Part shown: positions 46,984-59,304 of the stretch, piece after piece
How positions within the stretch are numbered: position 1 is the first letter of the stretch
How the letters are laid out: every line of letters starts with the position of its first letter
NCBI GenBank assembly: GCA_025024175.1
Contig: QCXZ01000064.1
Coordinates: 24,486,286-24,550,285, forward strand
Origin: Rhyzopertha dominica
Taxonomy: Eukaryota > Arthropoda > Insecta > Coleoptera > Bostrichidae
Direction: 5' to 3'
Length of the DNA stretch: 64,000 nt
Position numbers and translations under genes: made by a program
Notes under the pieces: model-generated
What the model was told of the DNA's origin: nothing
The model's database searches: none
The model's input: only the letters and a program-made list of their open reading frames with translations

Positions 46984-49900
46984 TGTCGTTTTTGAAAAAA
47001 AAAGTTCTACATAAAAGTTTCAATTTTATTGCAAGTGTTCTGGATTTCCTGATGGCCGACGTCAGATCTGTAGACAAAGCCCATCCGAGATATTCTACAA
47101 CTGAATTCTCCAATGGACGTCACTTAGAAGACCGTACTCAGCCTACAGGCTGCTCCCGGTCCATTAATATTAACCACAGTCTCCGAATTCTGCAGTTAAA
47201 TATAGAAGGTATATCAAATGATAAATCCGACTACCTTGCAAGAGTTGCTCAAGACAATAAGGTAGACGTGATACTTCTTCAAGAGACTCATGCGATCGAT
47301 GTTCAAGATCTCCGCACACGAGGGACGATCTTGGGATATACCCTAATCGATTCTTTAAATAGCAGTATTCTGCAACTTATGTGAAATCTGATTTAACCAA
47401 CTTCCTGTCAATTAATAAAGAAATTGTAAATGGTGTTGAAATGATCAAAACTAAAGTAGGAGACCTCACCATTTACAACATATATAAGTCGCCGAATACT
47501 GTCTGGCCAGACAACTTCCTTAGACACCACGAACATCCTTGTGTGTATATTGGAGACTTCAACAGCCATCATTACTTATGGCGCTTTTATGGCGGCAAGA
47601 TGGAGGCGTGACTACAATCCGGACCTCTGCATCTCCTCCTGTGATGCTAATTTAATGCCTTTCCGTGTGATACGGCAAGTGTTGAATGACTTTCCACGAA
47701 GCCAACATCGCCCACAATTAGTAGTAGTTGGGATACAGATTAAAAATGTGCCATCACTTGAAACACCACGATGGAACTTTCAAAAAGGGGACTGGTTAGG
47801 ATTTAGGACTCAAATTGACATGAATCTTCGATGGGTCCCAGCAACTCTTGAAAACTACGAAAGATTTGTTGGTGTAATAAAGGCTGCTGCAAAGAGAACA
47901 ATTCCAAGAGGTTTTCGAAAATGCTACGTTCCTTGTTGGAATAAAGAAACTGATGCCTTGTATAGACAGTATCAAGCTCATCCCAGTTATGAAATGGCTG
48001 ACAGGATTCTTGAATCCCTGAATCAATCTCGGAAGAAAAAATGGAATACTCTAATGCAGAGTATGAACTTCACCCACTCCAGTCGCAGCAGTTGGAACCT
48101 GCTGAAAAAATTAGAGCCAAACATTAATGAAACACATAAACCAACATCATTAGTTTCGCCTAATGTTGTAGCTTCTCGACTGGTTAATATCTCAAATTCT
48201 GTTCAAATATCTAAGGAGGAATTAAAAAAGATGAAGCAAAAACTTCGTCAGTTAAGAAAGAGATGCGAAGCTTCAGTAGAGTTGTCACAATATTCTCATT
48301 GGAAGAATTTCGGCAAGCTATTTGTGCTCTGAAAACCCGCAAAGCTGCTGGTTTTGATGGTATTTACCCAGAATTCTTGAAAAACTTGGGACCGAATGGT
48401 TTAATATGGTTGTTATTGTTCTATAATAATATTTTAGATACATAAACTCTTCCAAGTTTGTTTCAGAAGACAAAGGTGATTGCTGTCTTAAAACCTGGGA
48501 AACCTCCAAATGAAGCAGGAAGTTACCGACCCATTGCCCTCCTGAGTGTCTGCTACAAGTTACTAGAGAAACTACTCTACTAGAGAATAGGTCCTATTAT
48601 TGAAGACTCACTCCCGAAGGAACAAGCAGGTTTTAGGAAGAACAGAAGTTGCTGAGACCAAGTCTTGGCTCTAACAACATATACTGAAGTTGGTTTCCAG
48701 AAACGATTGAAAACTGGAGTAGTGTTCATAGACTTATCGGCGGCCTACGATACTGTTTGGAAAGATGGATTGATCCTCAAACTATTTAATACTCTGAAAT
48801 GTGGAAAGATTGTGAAGCTCATCGAACGAATGCTATCCCAACGTCAATTCAGAGTGTTTTTGGGAGAGAAAAGCAGCAAATTCAGGATTTTGAATAATGG
48901 TCTTCCACAAGGATCGGTTCTGTCGCCTATTCTTTTCAACCTTTACATAAGTGACCTTCCAGTAACTCAATCGAGAAAATTTGTGTATGCAGACAACATG
49001 GTATTGGCTTTGCAAAGTAAAGACTTTTCTGTACTTGAACAAAACCTTTCAAGTGACATCGAGATTATGAATTGCTATTTTAAAACCTGGCGCCTGTGCC
49101 CTAATCCATTGTAACACAGACAGACAGAAGTAACTTGCTTTCATCTCAACAATCACCAAAAGAGGAAACAGCTTCAAATTATGTCAAATAACAATTCTTA
49201 AACATAATTTCTCGCCAAAATACCTTGGAGTGACCCTAGATACATCTCTAACGTACAAGAAACATCTAGAAAACGTCAGTAAAAAATTACAGACTAGAAA
49301 TAACATTCTGCATAAGCTTGCTGGTACAAGTTGAGGTGCAAATGCAAATGTACTCCGTACTTCTGCAACTGCCTTGCTTTATAGCACTGCTGAGTACTGC
49401 TGTCCTGTTTGGAAAAACAGTCATCACACAGGAAAAATTGACACTCAGTTAAATACTGCAATGCGACTAATCACTGGAACAATTAAGTCAACTCCATTAA
49501 CTTGGCTTCCGATTCTTTCAAACATTGCTCCTCCGGAGATTCGCAGACAGTTTGTTACATATAAAGCTTGGCAAAAATTACAATCAGCTCCTAATGAGTT
49601 TCTGATTTCCCGAGATCTGCAAGAGCTATCTACAACTGGGCTAACTTCTAGAAAACCTATGTGGACAGAAGATTTCCTTCGTACTCCTTATACCATTGAA
49701 GATGCATGCTGTTCTGTTTAGCAACTTAAGAAACATGATATATTCAATCAGCAGCTTATAGACGATCCTACGGAAGAGGTAGCAAGAACTGACCTCCCAA
49801 GAAGGTCTTGGGACACTCTGAATCGCCTTCGCACTGGTCATTGGAAATGCAAGTTTTTTCTTAATAAATGAGATTCATCTATCAACCCTTCTTGTGAATG

Positions 49901-50220
49901 TGGAGATCCCCTCCAAATAATTGGACATATGGTCAACAGATGCCCCCGTACAGCATGGCCTGGTGATTTTTCGTCTATCCATCGTGTTGATGAAGGTGTT
50001 AAAGACTGGCTTAAGACAATAGAGATCTGATTGGAGTTTTCTGCGGTTTTCTTCAATACTTTATCCAGAATAAATACATGCTTGTTTGTATCTATTATGG
50101 ATAAAGCGCAAATGCGAGATCTCTTATCGTTGAATGAAAATATTTTTTATATTATTATATATATTTAAATTAATAGTACTGTGGAATGTATTAATGATTT
50201 TCATAAAAATATATATATAT
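46965..50220 (+). mobile_element. Non-LTR retrotransposon (LINE), jockey-like superfamily, degenerate
   Basis: A 3.25-kb plus-strand LINE with endonuclease, reverse transcriptase and a C-terminal Cys/His tail. It ends in an A/T-rich run (ATAAAAATATATATATAT) and sits in the left arm of a palindromic element whose right arm preserves the unbroken target. ACG/TACG occurs at both junctions, possibly a short target duplication. A separate upstream ORF1 is not recognisable, so the copy is probably 5'-truncated. Clade placement (jockey, Daphne or CR1-like) cannot be settled by eye. Confidence 0.85.
47052..50030 (+). pseudogene. LINE ORF2: APE endonuclease, reverse transcriptase and zinc-knuckle tail
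   Basis: Endonuclease motifs appear in order: LRILQLNIEG, VILLQETH, IYNIYKSPN, GDFNSHH and SQHRP. A linker with PCWNKETDALYRQY and WNTLMQSMNFTHSSRSSW follows. The reverse transcriptase includes KTRKAAGFDGIYPEFLKNLG, KPGKPPNEAGSYRPIALLS, KEQAGFRKNRSC, VVFIDLSAAYDTVWKDGL, NNGLPQGSVLSPILFNLYIS and FVYADNMVLAL. The catalytic YADD is YADN (GAC AAC at 48992-48997). Then come LYSTAEYCCPVWKNS and the tail CECGDPLQIIGHMVNRCPRT. At least four frame changes (near 47.38, 47.55, 48.3 and 49.1 kb) and several stops show that it is inactive. The final TGA is at 50028-50030. Confidence 0.88.
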
Positions 50221-51666
50221 ACGTACAAATCAGCATTTTTCTTAAAGCACAAGTGGGATGGATGTACAAGAATATTTGTTTGCATTAGTTTGAGACTTTG
50301 AAGGCAGACAGAAGCACTTATTTACAAATGACATAAGGCTTGCTAGCGAGTTAACAATTAAATTGCAAGGTCATTATTTAGTTTTGAATACAACGTGCAA
50401 ATTACTATGAGAAATAATATGTTTATTTAAACTTTTTCCGACTTTAATCTGTATAATGCAGTTCTTGATACTTATATGGCAGAAATACGTGTCTAATGAA
50501 AATCCGCTCGTTTTTAAATATAATAATTGATCTCTTGTTATGGTTGACATTCTAAAACCCTCAACTTTCTGGTGCCTATTTGCATCTGTAACCATGTAAA
50601 TTACAAAATACGTGTCAATAAGCCTGGTACTTACGTAAACCTACTAATCTTCAAGAGATTGTCGCAAACGTGGATATAAAGTTCAATAGTGACAAAAGCA
50701 AATTGTACAATTCATCTATGGTTGTGTTTACAAAAAAAAACTAAACAATGACCCTGCAATTTAATTGCTAACTCGCTACCATTCATTGTAAATAATTGCA
50801 TTTGTAAATAAGTGCCTCTGACTATCTTTAAAGTCTGGAACTAAAGCAAATAAATATTCTTGTACATACATTCCACTTGTGCTCTAAGAAAAATGCTAAT
50901 TTGTACATAATCTTACACCCCGTTTGTGTTGACATGTGCCCTCTGATCGAACTACTAAGTAGTGCTATTGGCCTATACACCATTGCTAGCTCATAGCGTA
51001 AACTTTTCGTTGTCATCAGCGTCATCTAGTAACGTTCTAGATAAGCCCAAAAATCTATATATTTTGGAACACTCAACTTCGCAAATATATATAGAAAAAC
51101 CCGCATATATCGGAGAAAATAAATTATATATAATGAAAAAAATGTATATTCTTGTTCACTTTTTATATGTATATTTTTCGTGTTTAAACTTACAGGTGCT
51201 ACGCAAAATTCTTGTGCAAGCTTCAAACTACATGTATCTATTTATTTCTTGGCTATCAAAATTGTTCGAAAGTGGATATTATTCAACAGAAAATGAATAA
51301 CATTTAAAACTAAATTTTATTCAATGCATTACTATTCGTTTCAGAATAGAACTAATACGGTTACTAGTTTCCGAATATCCGAATGAAATTAATACAAACA
51401 TTTCGTTTTCGCTCGATTATTGGTTTCGGAATAAAACAAGTAGGTTCGTTTATTCGATTCCGAATAAAACGAATGCCAATATACGTCTGTTCGTTTCCGA
51501 ATAAACCGAATACAAAAAATATTCGTATATTCGTTTTTTGTTTACAAATAAAAAATACCAATATTCGTTTATTCCTTTCTGACTAAAATGAATACAAATA
51601 TTCGTTTACTCCTATCGAATATTGTATTCGATTAACGAATATATTCGATACTAGTGGACAGCACTC

Positions 51667-53430
51667 TTATAAGTAATTCAAGCGATAATCGTCTTTGATT
51701 TATTTTTCATTTTCATATGCATGATAGACAATTAAATAGTGAATCTATGATTCTAAATAAATGTAATAAATCATATAAGTACATTTCTTTCAACATCACA
51801 GAGTTGCGCTCAAAATACCTGCAAGGTGTACATGACAAGAAATCCGTATACAATTAAAATATCACGGACATTTATTCGAGCTCAACGTTTATAATTATAA
51901 AAGCAAACATAACCCTACCCGCGGGCTATCCCTTTACATATATAACCCATTTCCCCACAGCCCTTCAACTGTCACATACACTTCTTTGTCGCCGTTTGTC
52001 GTCGGTTAAAGCGTCAGTAGGTGCTGCCGGCCCTGGAAGATGGCGAAACGGCGGATGGGATGAAAATACGGGAAGCTGTTCGCCCGGAAACTTAATTATG
52101 TTGGATATTTCGGGACGGGGAGGGATTTACAATCAAATCTATCAGCTGATCGATGAGCGCGACGACTGGAGTTTGTTCCGCTCTCGGGGAATTCGATTCA
52201 ATGGCATAATGGAAGTTGCATTAAATGAGATGAGATTCTTCATGTTGATTGTTTTAACTTCGAAAAATTTTTGTTAAAGATAATTTTCTTCTTACTCACA
52301 TGCATACCAACAAGCAGAGAAAGAATATGAATCATCTTATGCGAGTTTTGTATTATACAAAAAATGGTGTCTTTTACAATACTGTTTAGTGTTAAAGTTT
52401 CAAAGACTATCGTAATAAAAATTAACACTATTATTTATACCTAATCGTAATGTTGCCAGCAAATTTTTTCAATCTAGCATCGTTTTGTCTCCACTTTTTT
52501 TTAAAAGCAAGGGGAATTTGCCAGAAATTTTCTCCAAGATTCTCGATATCGAACGCAAAACATCGGCTGGCCTATATTCAGCTATTTGATAGTTATGGTA
52601 TGATAACGCAATCATGTTAATAAATCCTCGTGTCTGTCAGATCTTGGTAACATCAGCTTCTTTTCTCCACTTGGACACAGACATTTTATATAGTTTGCGT
52701 GTACTAAATGAGAGTATTCTTTCTTCGAATCATGTCTTACTGATAATAATAATTTTTATAAACAGCTAATTTTTGCAAGCAATTTTTCCATACATTGTCC
52801 CATTCTGGGAGTGAAAATGTTTCTATTTTATGTCCTCTTTCAGTTGTGGATTGAGTTTTTTCTGTCATACTATTACTAGCATTCTTCAGTATTGACGTTA
52901 AGTTTTGATTTACTATTTTTCGACGATACCACTACTATTATTGCCTGATGTCCTATGACCCTTGTTTAGCAGGCTTTCAGACACCGCTGAAGAACCAGAA
53001 TCACTCACTTTTTCTATGTCATCACCTAAAGATGCCCGTTCATGTTGTCCTGTTGTTGAAACTTACCCGTCGTATGTAAGTATATCCTATTCCTCCTATA
53101 TGTTGCACTATCTTCATTTAACATGAAGAAGGTTCAGGTTTCTTCTCTTCTTTCCTGTTATCCACTTTCTTGTGTCTCATTGTATCATTATGTTCAGTCC
53201 CTATACTAATTCTTCGAATTCCTCACCATGTTAATCACAATATGTTTTTAGTCAGTAAAAACTTTTTATTACTACTACCTTGGAAACTTTATACCTAATT
53301 CATCTCAAGAAATAACAATGTTAAGGAAACTACCGAGTAAGAAAATAGGATTTAAAAAATAGAGGAAAGTTTTATGATCCAGTTAATTCTTTTAGTAGAT
53401 ACAACCAGCTATTGATAATAGCTGTTGCAT
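51667..53430. other. Intergenic DNA with a GC-elevated island
   Basis: About 51950-52230 is GC-rich compared with its flanks and holds an open frame (51996-52277) without recognisable similarity. Its sequence (GATGGCGAAACGGCGGATGG, AACTTAATTATG) resembles the other islands. The rest is AT-rich. Confidence 0.35.
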
Positions 53431-53436
53431 ATTATT

Positions 53437-53965
53437 CAACTTCCTTGACAGAGATTCAAAGGATTTACGGACTAATGTCATTTGCAGATGGATTATTGCT
53501 AAGAGAAAATCGAATAATCCCAGAAAAGAAAAAAGACAGTATTAATATAATTAAGATCGCATAAGGTGACAGAATTACCATGTGGCAAAATAGGCATCGA
53601 GTTTTGCATACATCAGTACTAAAAACCATCAAAGCCGACCAGCTCTTACCAGGAGAATTACTGATGGGACGAAGTTTGCTATCAAACATACTGATGAGAA
53701 GAAATTGATAATACCTAAGAAGACGTAACAGGAGCATATCAGAATATCAGGAAGAATGAAGTGAAACTAGCACCACAATAGAACATTCTGATACAACGAG
53801 ATATGACAGGGTCAACCAGGAAGGTTCCTAGAGTCTGAGTCTGAGTCTTCATGACACATAGTGCAAAAGGGAGATGGTGCAACATACAGGAGGAATAGGA
53901 TACACATTCAACCGCTGTCGCTATGTAACATAAACAACAACAACCTACCCTTCTGTTCATAACCC
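53437..53965 (+). pseudogene. Gypsy-type pol fragments (integrase region and C-terminal tail)
   Basis: Plus-strand fragments read GLMSFADGLLLRENRIIPEKK, matching the segment before the integrase zinc finger in Gypsy pol ('xxDGLLxRxxRIVIP'). QLLPGELLMGRSLLSNILMRR follows, matching the 'SPAELLMGRxLRTxLP' block of the integrase C-terminal half. Then come AYQNIRKNEVKLAPQ and ILIQRDMTGSTRKVP, like the segment between the integrase and the tail. The integrase core is deleted and stops are frequent. It lies on the opposite strand to the Gypsy tail at 13.9 kb. No LTRs were identified. Confidence 0.55.
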
Positions 53966-54379
53966 CTGCTACCAACTTTTCAGTATCAACCAACTCCTAC
54001 TTGACTCTTGTCATAGATACCACTGTGATTTCTGACATACGGCTCAAAGGAATTAAGTATACTTTCTGTTAGATAAGATAAGCGTACTCATTTAAACATT
54101 TTTAATGGTTTTTAATAATTTTCCCATCTTTTCCTATATCCGTAACATTAATAAGTTTTGTCGTGTTCTGTATTCAGAAGTTGTACAAAGATTATATTAG
54201 AGATCACCATTATAACAGGATTATGTCGTACTAGAACATTAAAGAAACGTGTTTGGCTGAAAGGATAATGCTCGTGCTTGACTATTTCCATGATTTATCA
54301 GTTTGTTCCGATGTCCACTGGAGCAAATCAACACTCTAAGCTCCAGTCGTACGTACTACATCTCCCAGGAACATCTGGT

Positions 54380-54740
54380 TTTCCACCACGTTCGACTCAC
54401 GATCAGTCAAGTCTAAAATTAAGCGCGCACCCATTCGTGTGCATCTAGGACGTGCTACGCGGGGATGAGCGCCAAAAATGCGACATGCGCGCAGTCATAA
54501 CAGAGGGAGGCCCCGTTTGCGATAACCCGCACGACAATGGACAGGAAATGTTGGTACGGAGTCAAATGACATGTGTATGATGCGATTACAATAATATGAA
54601 TATGTATTATTTCCATAGCTGGGGCCGCTCTGCAGATTAATAACATTCGAGGAGCCGTGTTGAGTGACAGCCAGTCGCTGCGGTGTTATTTTACATCGAT
54701 GTGGGGGAATTTTATGCTTCGAGTGGATAAGCTCTTTTAG
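54380..54740. promoter_or_regulatory. GC-elevated island (putative regulatory element)
   Basis: Non-repetitive, GC-richer than its flanks, with several CG-rich short motifs and a TGATGCGATTACAATAAT stretch near 54578. There is no coding signal that I trust. The role is inferred from composition alone. Confidence 0.25.
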
Positions 54741-54919
54741 AACTATTTTAACTGTGACATTATAATGATGTTGATGGACATTAAATGGCTGTTTGTGGCA
54801 GAAAAAGGGCAATTACATGCAAATAGTCTACCTATTAGGTACGATACGAACATATTAACAGTAGATTTTATGTGTACGTATACTCTCTAATATTGGGGAG
54901 GGGTTCCCTTGAAACTATT

Positions 54920-55240
54920 AGATGATTAAAAATGCATGTCTATGTTATGGTGTCTGCACCGCAACCAACTATAGATATATCTAGTTCGCTGTCATTACAG
55001 CTCATCAGTGTAGTTTAGGTCTAATGCAGACAGCATGGGACAGAACCAAGGGCTTGGTATGTAGACAAAAACTGGTTTTGTGAGTGTCCGTTGTCTATTT
55101 GATGTATGCAGGTGCATGCCGACTTGCCAGATTACAGGTCACTTCCTTTAGGAAGTAGTACCCATTAAGACAACCAGGTGGCTTCGTCATTGTGTCAGAT
55201 CATTGCTAACAGATGGCATTGCCATCTATTTTTCTTTTAA
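54920..55240. repeat. Unclassified repeat family, copy 1
   Basis: It shares two blocks with 58812-59050 and 61800-62220. Block B (54930-55035) contains GCAACCAACT...GATATATCTAGTTCGCT...GTTTAGGTCTAATGCAGACA. Block A (about 55110-55195) contains GGTGCATGCC...CAGATTACAGGTCACTTCC...AAGTAGTACCCATTAA. Inverted GGCTTGGTAT/ATACCAAGC motifs lie inside the copy, suggesting a foldback structure. There is no coding. Confidence 0.6.
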
Positions 55241-56000
55241 CATCATACCAAGCTTTTGGTATATAAGTAAATCATGCAAATCTATGCCAAGCTGTCTACT
55301 ACGGATAACTTCACTTAAAAGAACAACGAATTTTGCTATGTACCATGCTACAAAATGACCATCTTTTAGAAATAGGGCGGTGGAGGGTTCAAACGTCACT
55401 GGTAGATGGCAGCATCTTACAAGTGTAATATTTTTACATTTTTTTATCGTCTTATTCAAAATGAAACACATAATAACGATCGTGCAATAGGAGGACGTGA
55501 CATAGGAATATGTTATATAAACTTTCAATATGCTCCGAACAGTTACACCATGGATAAGGTTAGGTGCTTTGTTTTTTAAGTTAAGTACTGTGTCACAAGT
55601 TTCATTTACTTTTTAAGCGTTTTTGAGCTTATCATAGTTTGAGCCCTGCTAAATTCGTTGCTTAACCTTCGATTTGGCGAAATTTAAGGTCGCTTAGAGC
55701 AGAAAAAAATGAATAATTTATATGCGGTGGTACAAAGCTTCTTAATTGTTAAATTACGATAAACATCGTTATTATACGGTAATTTTATACTTATGGCGAT
55801 AAATCAAATGGTTGGTGTTTGTAGTTGTACAACTTAAAATGAAAATAAAACGTTTAACCAGTAAAAAGGAAATTGTGTCACATTGTGCTTACCTTATGCA
55901 AAAATTAAACACCGACATGGGGCGCCACCCATTGGCAATCCGTAAAAGCCTGCAAAACCAGGGACGCTTCCGAATCGTTTGTTCGGCATCCTGAGTGAAC
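55241..56000. other. Intergenic DNA
   Basis: No gene or recognised repeat. Confidence 0.35.
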
Positions 56001-56010
56001 GTATTCCTAC

Positions 56011-58804
56011 GGAAGTAGGCGAATTGGGTCCCACCCGATGCAGGTATGCTAATCTGCAATGCGAGTTGTATCCCAAACATAGGCGAGTTGGGTGCCAGTA
56101 ACCCGTAGTGTCATAAAAATGATTGTCTTATAAATTCCATAATACGTAGGGGTGTTCCACAAACGCCGATCATTTTGATCGCGGTATTAACCTCGAATCA
56201 AACCTTGGTAACCACAAATTTTAGGCGTTCTTATTGGTTGTTGCCACAGTTTGATCCGAGGATAACAATGGAATCAAAGTGATCCGCGTTTTGCAACCAG
56301 GCCCCTAATATTCCACATAAATTAAAGATCTTCAAAGCATACACATAAATAAGTATAGGTATATTGAAAAACTTATATACATAATAACAATACAACATGT
56401 AGAAATACAATTATTTTGAAATTCGAACATGGTAAGATACCTGTTTTACAAATTCAAATTTTGTTATTAAATTTTTTCTTAAATTATCAATTTGCTTTTC
56501 CAAATACTTTTGTCTATGCAAGGGTTTTATTGAATACAATTTCTTCCACTTTAATGCACTCATCATCTTTATGTAAGTGTCTACCTGCACATTTAGCAAT
56601 TCATTAATAAATAAAAATATTTTCGGATGGCTAGAGTAAAATGACTAATTAAATTTGTGATGGAATGATTCGCAAGCATTTGTCATCCTTTCTAATGACG
56701 ATGAATGCTCAGCCCAAATATGCGGTGGAAACGTGGCATTTTCGGATATATATGTCCGTACTAAATAATCCGCAAATTTTATAATTTTTTCGCATGTTGG
56801 CTGAATTTCAGCCAGATCAATCGCAAAACAATCCCCTACATCGTCAGGGTTTAGTAACGGAAGGCCAAAAATGTAAGACAGATATTTCTTGCTGTTGGAG
56901 TCAACCTTGCTATTGTAAACCGAAGATAAACCAAGTTCCTGAATTTTGCGATACCTGAAATAATAAGTACCATTATTATCAAACTTCATACCATTTTGGA
57001 CTATTCGATTTACCACGATTGTCCCAGATGGAAACGACAGCCTTAAATTAAACAGTCAGGGTATACTACATTGAAAGAGTTGTGGATTACCTACTCAAAG
57101 TCCATAGTAGCAATTTCCGGAGCAAAATGTTTTCCAATTTTCTGACATTCTTGATTTAAGTAACGTACAGCACTTGAATAAGATCCAGTAGCTTTGTTGG
57201 GTAATATAAAATACACTAGTGGGATATAATTTCCATTACACAAACCGTGAATTGTAAATAACTGTGTAAAAAATTTACAACAATAGTCGAAAGTCCCATC
57301 TACATAGATGTGCTTTACGTTCTCGACTAAAAATTCTAAATTTGTCCTACACAACAACATTCTTATATTTCTAGTTCTGTCGTTTATCAGAAGAAAATTT
57401 TCGTTTTTATTTGTAGTCAGCGGATAATTATCTAAATAGTCGTGAACTTCCAATTTAGAGTTTGGGAGAGGGCCTGACATATTGGATCATCGGGCCCAAT
57501 ATATGTTCTTTTTTATGCTGTTTAAGTCTGTAGTTGTAAATTGGTTTTCTGGATGGACCCTTAGTTCTTTGCGCAAAATTTTTGTTGGGCATTCTGTTAT
57601 GTCTTCTATGGCTTTTATTTTTAAGGAATTGCTTAATAATTGCCGCTCCATCAAATTTTCATCAGGGGGGTCATGGTTGTGGATGAGGGATGATTCAACG
57701 ATATTGTCTGTGCTGCCTATAAATAATAAAATAAAAGGTAAGAAAAATCTTTATTGCTACATATCGTTTGTCATAAATGTTAAGCCCTGTTAGCCTACTG
57801 GGTGCCTGACTTTTAAGCTACAATTCTATAATAAGAAAATGTTTCCTTTTTGTTTTGAACGCGCTATAATTTGAAAACCAAACGACTTTATACAAGATGA
57901 CTCAAAATTATGAAACTTATTCAGTAAAAAAATTCAAGTGAATTTTAAGCAAAAACGCTCACACATGTCAATTTTTGGGCTTTTCATGCGCAATAACAAA
58001 ACCCATTTTTCAGCAGAAGTCGATAAAACTTCTTTTACTGGATACTGCGATAACCCATACGTAGAGTCTGCCATCTACTATTCAAAAGTAATGAACATTT
58101 ATATTTCAAAGCACACAGCATAGGTCACTTAATACATATTGTCTACTGTTACTAACAATTCTAAAAAAACTTTAAAGCGTCGTATGATATTGTTTTTTTA
58201 ATGATTTCATGCTATTGAGATTTTTAATAAATTTCGTATTTTTTTTCAATTGTTTACTGAATAGCAAGTAAGCATGTTTGTTATTTAATTCGTAATTTTT
58301 AAATTTTCGAAAATTGGACTCGTATTTTGGGAAAGCAATCGGGAGCAAAACAATATTCATTGTTTTTTACACTGATTTGATATATTACAGCATTAAAAGC
58401 CGAAAGTAGAATTTAAATTTAAATTTGTAAAAAAGATACTTAATAAAACTTACCCTCTGTCTTAATAAATGCCTTGCACAAGGTTTTTTTATTAGTACAA
58501 GTCCACCTTTTCACGGTTTTCTTGTTTATATACTTGTGACAGCCGAACTTGAGCTTATTTAAAACAATAAGTTCTTTGCCTTTTTCACTCACTTCACAAC
58601 TGAAACTTGACATTGTTCTGAACACTACCACACAAATAAAACTAAAATTTATGCACTATCTGTCGTAGCCCAAATATTGCAAATTTTATAAATGGGCGGC
58701 TAAATTGTACACCAATGAATGACAAGATATTAGGAAGAAGGGATTTTGGGGAAAAAAACATCCTGTGTAATTGCTTTTTTGTGGGACCCAACTCGTACCT
58801 TTCC
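56011..58804 (-). mobile_element. Mutator-like element (MULE) with FLYWCH transposase
   Basis: A three-exon transposase gene on the minus strand is flanked by inverted ends GGAAGTAGGCGAATTGGG (56011) and, inverted, GGAAAGGTACGAGTTGGG (58804), each followed by TCCCAC. The ends match at 18 of 24 positions. The 8-mer ATTCCTAC directly abuts both ends (56003-56010 and 58805-58812) and may be the target duplication; MULEs usually make 8-10 bp. A related motif, GGCGAGTTGGGTGCCA, lies inside at 56081. The boundary is plausible rather than proven, because the short 8-mer could match by chance. Confidence 0.6.
56411..58613 (-). pseudogene. FLYWCH-MULE transposase, three exons, two in-frame stops
   Basis: Exon 1 (58613-58454) encodes a FLYWCH zinc finger: EKGKELIVLNKLKFGCHKY, RWTC and LCKAF, with the last two ligands (IHNH) at the start of exon 2. 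A 737-nt GTAAGT...TTATAG intron (58453-57717) follows. Exon 2 (57716-57095) carries NLMERQLLSNSLKIKAIEDI and the MULE core IYVDGTFDYCCKFFTQLFTI, with the first catalytic D, ending at TMDFE with the second D. A 53-nt intron (57094-57042) leads to exon 3 with KIQELGLSSVY and ERMTNACESFHHKFN, carrying the catalytic E. Two premature stops (TGA 57489-57487, TAG 56647-56645) interrupt an otherwise continuous protein of about 470 codons. The usual CxxH after the second D looks degenerate (GTYYFRY). Confidence 0.82.
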
Positions 58805-58811
58805 ATTCCTA

Positions 58812-59050
58812 CTGTCTGCATTAGACCTAAACGACACTGAAGAGCTGTAATGACAGGGAAATAAATTATCTGTAGCTGGTTGCGGTGCAGACAGCATAGC
58901 ACAGACATGTATTTTTATGTATGTCGGTTCTTGCCCGTTGGCAAAAAGTGTCGTGGGGCCTACTGNCAAGTTGNTGTAAGCAGGTGCATGCCNATTTGTC
59001 AGATTACAGGTCACTTTCTTTAAGAGGTAGTACCTATTAAGGCAGTTAGG
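58812..59050. repeat. Unclassified repeat family, copy 2
   Basis: This copy is the inverse of about 61805-62070: TGTCTGCATTAGACCTAAAC, GGTTGCGGTGCAGACAGCA, TATGTCGGTTCTTGCCCG, GCAAAAAGTG, AGGTGCATGCC, then GTAGTACCTATTAAGGCA. It is truncated on its left exactly at the MULE boundary and contains several Ns. A GGTTAGGTTAGGTTA-like stretch follows. Confidence 0.6.
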
Positions 59051-59304
59051 TTAGGTTATCAGGATTATCTAATAAATAACTTAAGATAAAGCATAATAAA
59101 ACAATTGTTTTCATAATATTAAATTAAATCAGCTGTAATTACTAGGCTCCAATTAATAGAACCCCTTGTAAAAAGGAAAAGATGCGATATCATTTTGACT
59201 GCTCAAATTTTAATGAACGATGACTATTAATACAGTACAGCAGATTAACGCGTTAATCCAATTTTTTGCCATGGTTTTTAATGCATACTGCCCTATTTGG
59301 GTGA

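Larger units (their letters stand above)
46425..51666. mobile_element. hAT-like palindromic element split by a LINE insertion
   Basis: The ends TAGTGCTGTC (46425) and, inverted, GAGTGCTGTCC (ending 51666) are flanked by TTATAAAT and TTATAAGT, an 8-bp target duplication with one mismatch. hAT elements make 8-bp duplications. Both ends carry many ATTCGTTTATTCGxAA-type repeats. Inside, 46781-46965 is the inverse of about 50930-51100, and 50220-50390 is the inverse of about 50745-50915. Removing the LINE at 46965-50220 leaves a continuous palindrome of about 2.0 kb with a loop near 50390-50745. No transposase is present, so it is non-autonomous. Confidence 0.75.

Noticed and set aside
52990..53080. 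Polar coding-like stretch (EEPESLTFSMSSPKDARSCC on plus, or an acidic frame on minus)
   Set aside because: It could be a retroelement linker, but both strands look equally plausible and no domain can be named.
57482..57793. 103-codon plus-strand open frame
   Set aside because: It is the antisense shadow of MULE exon 2 and the start of its intron.
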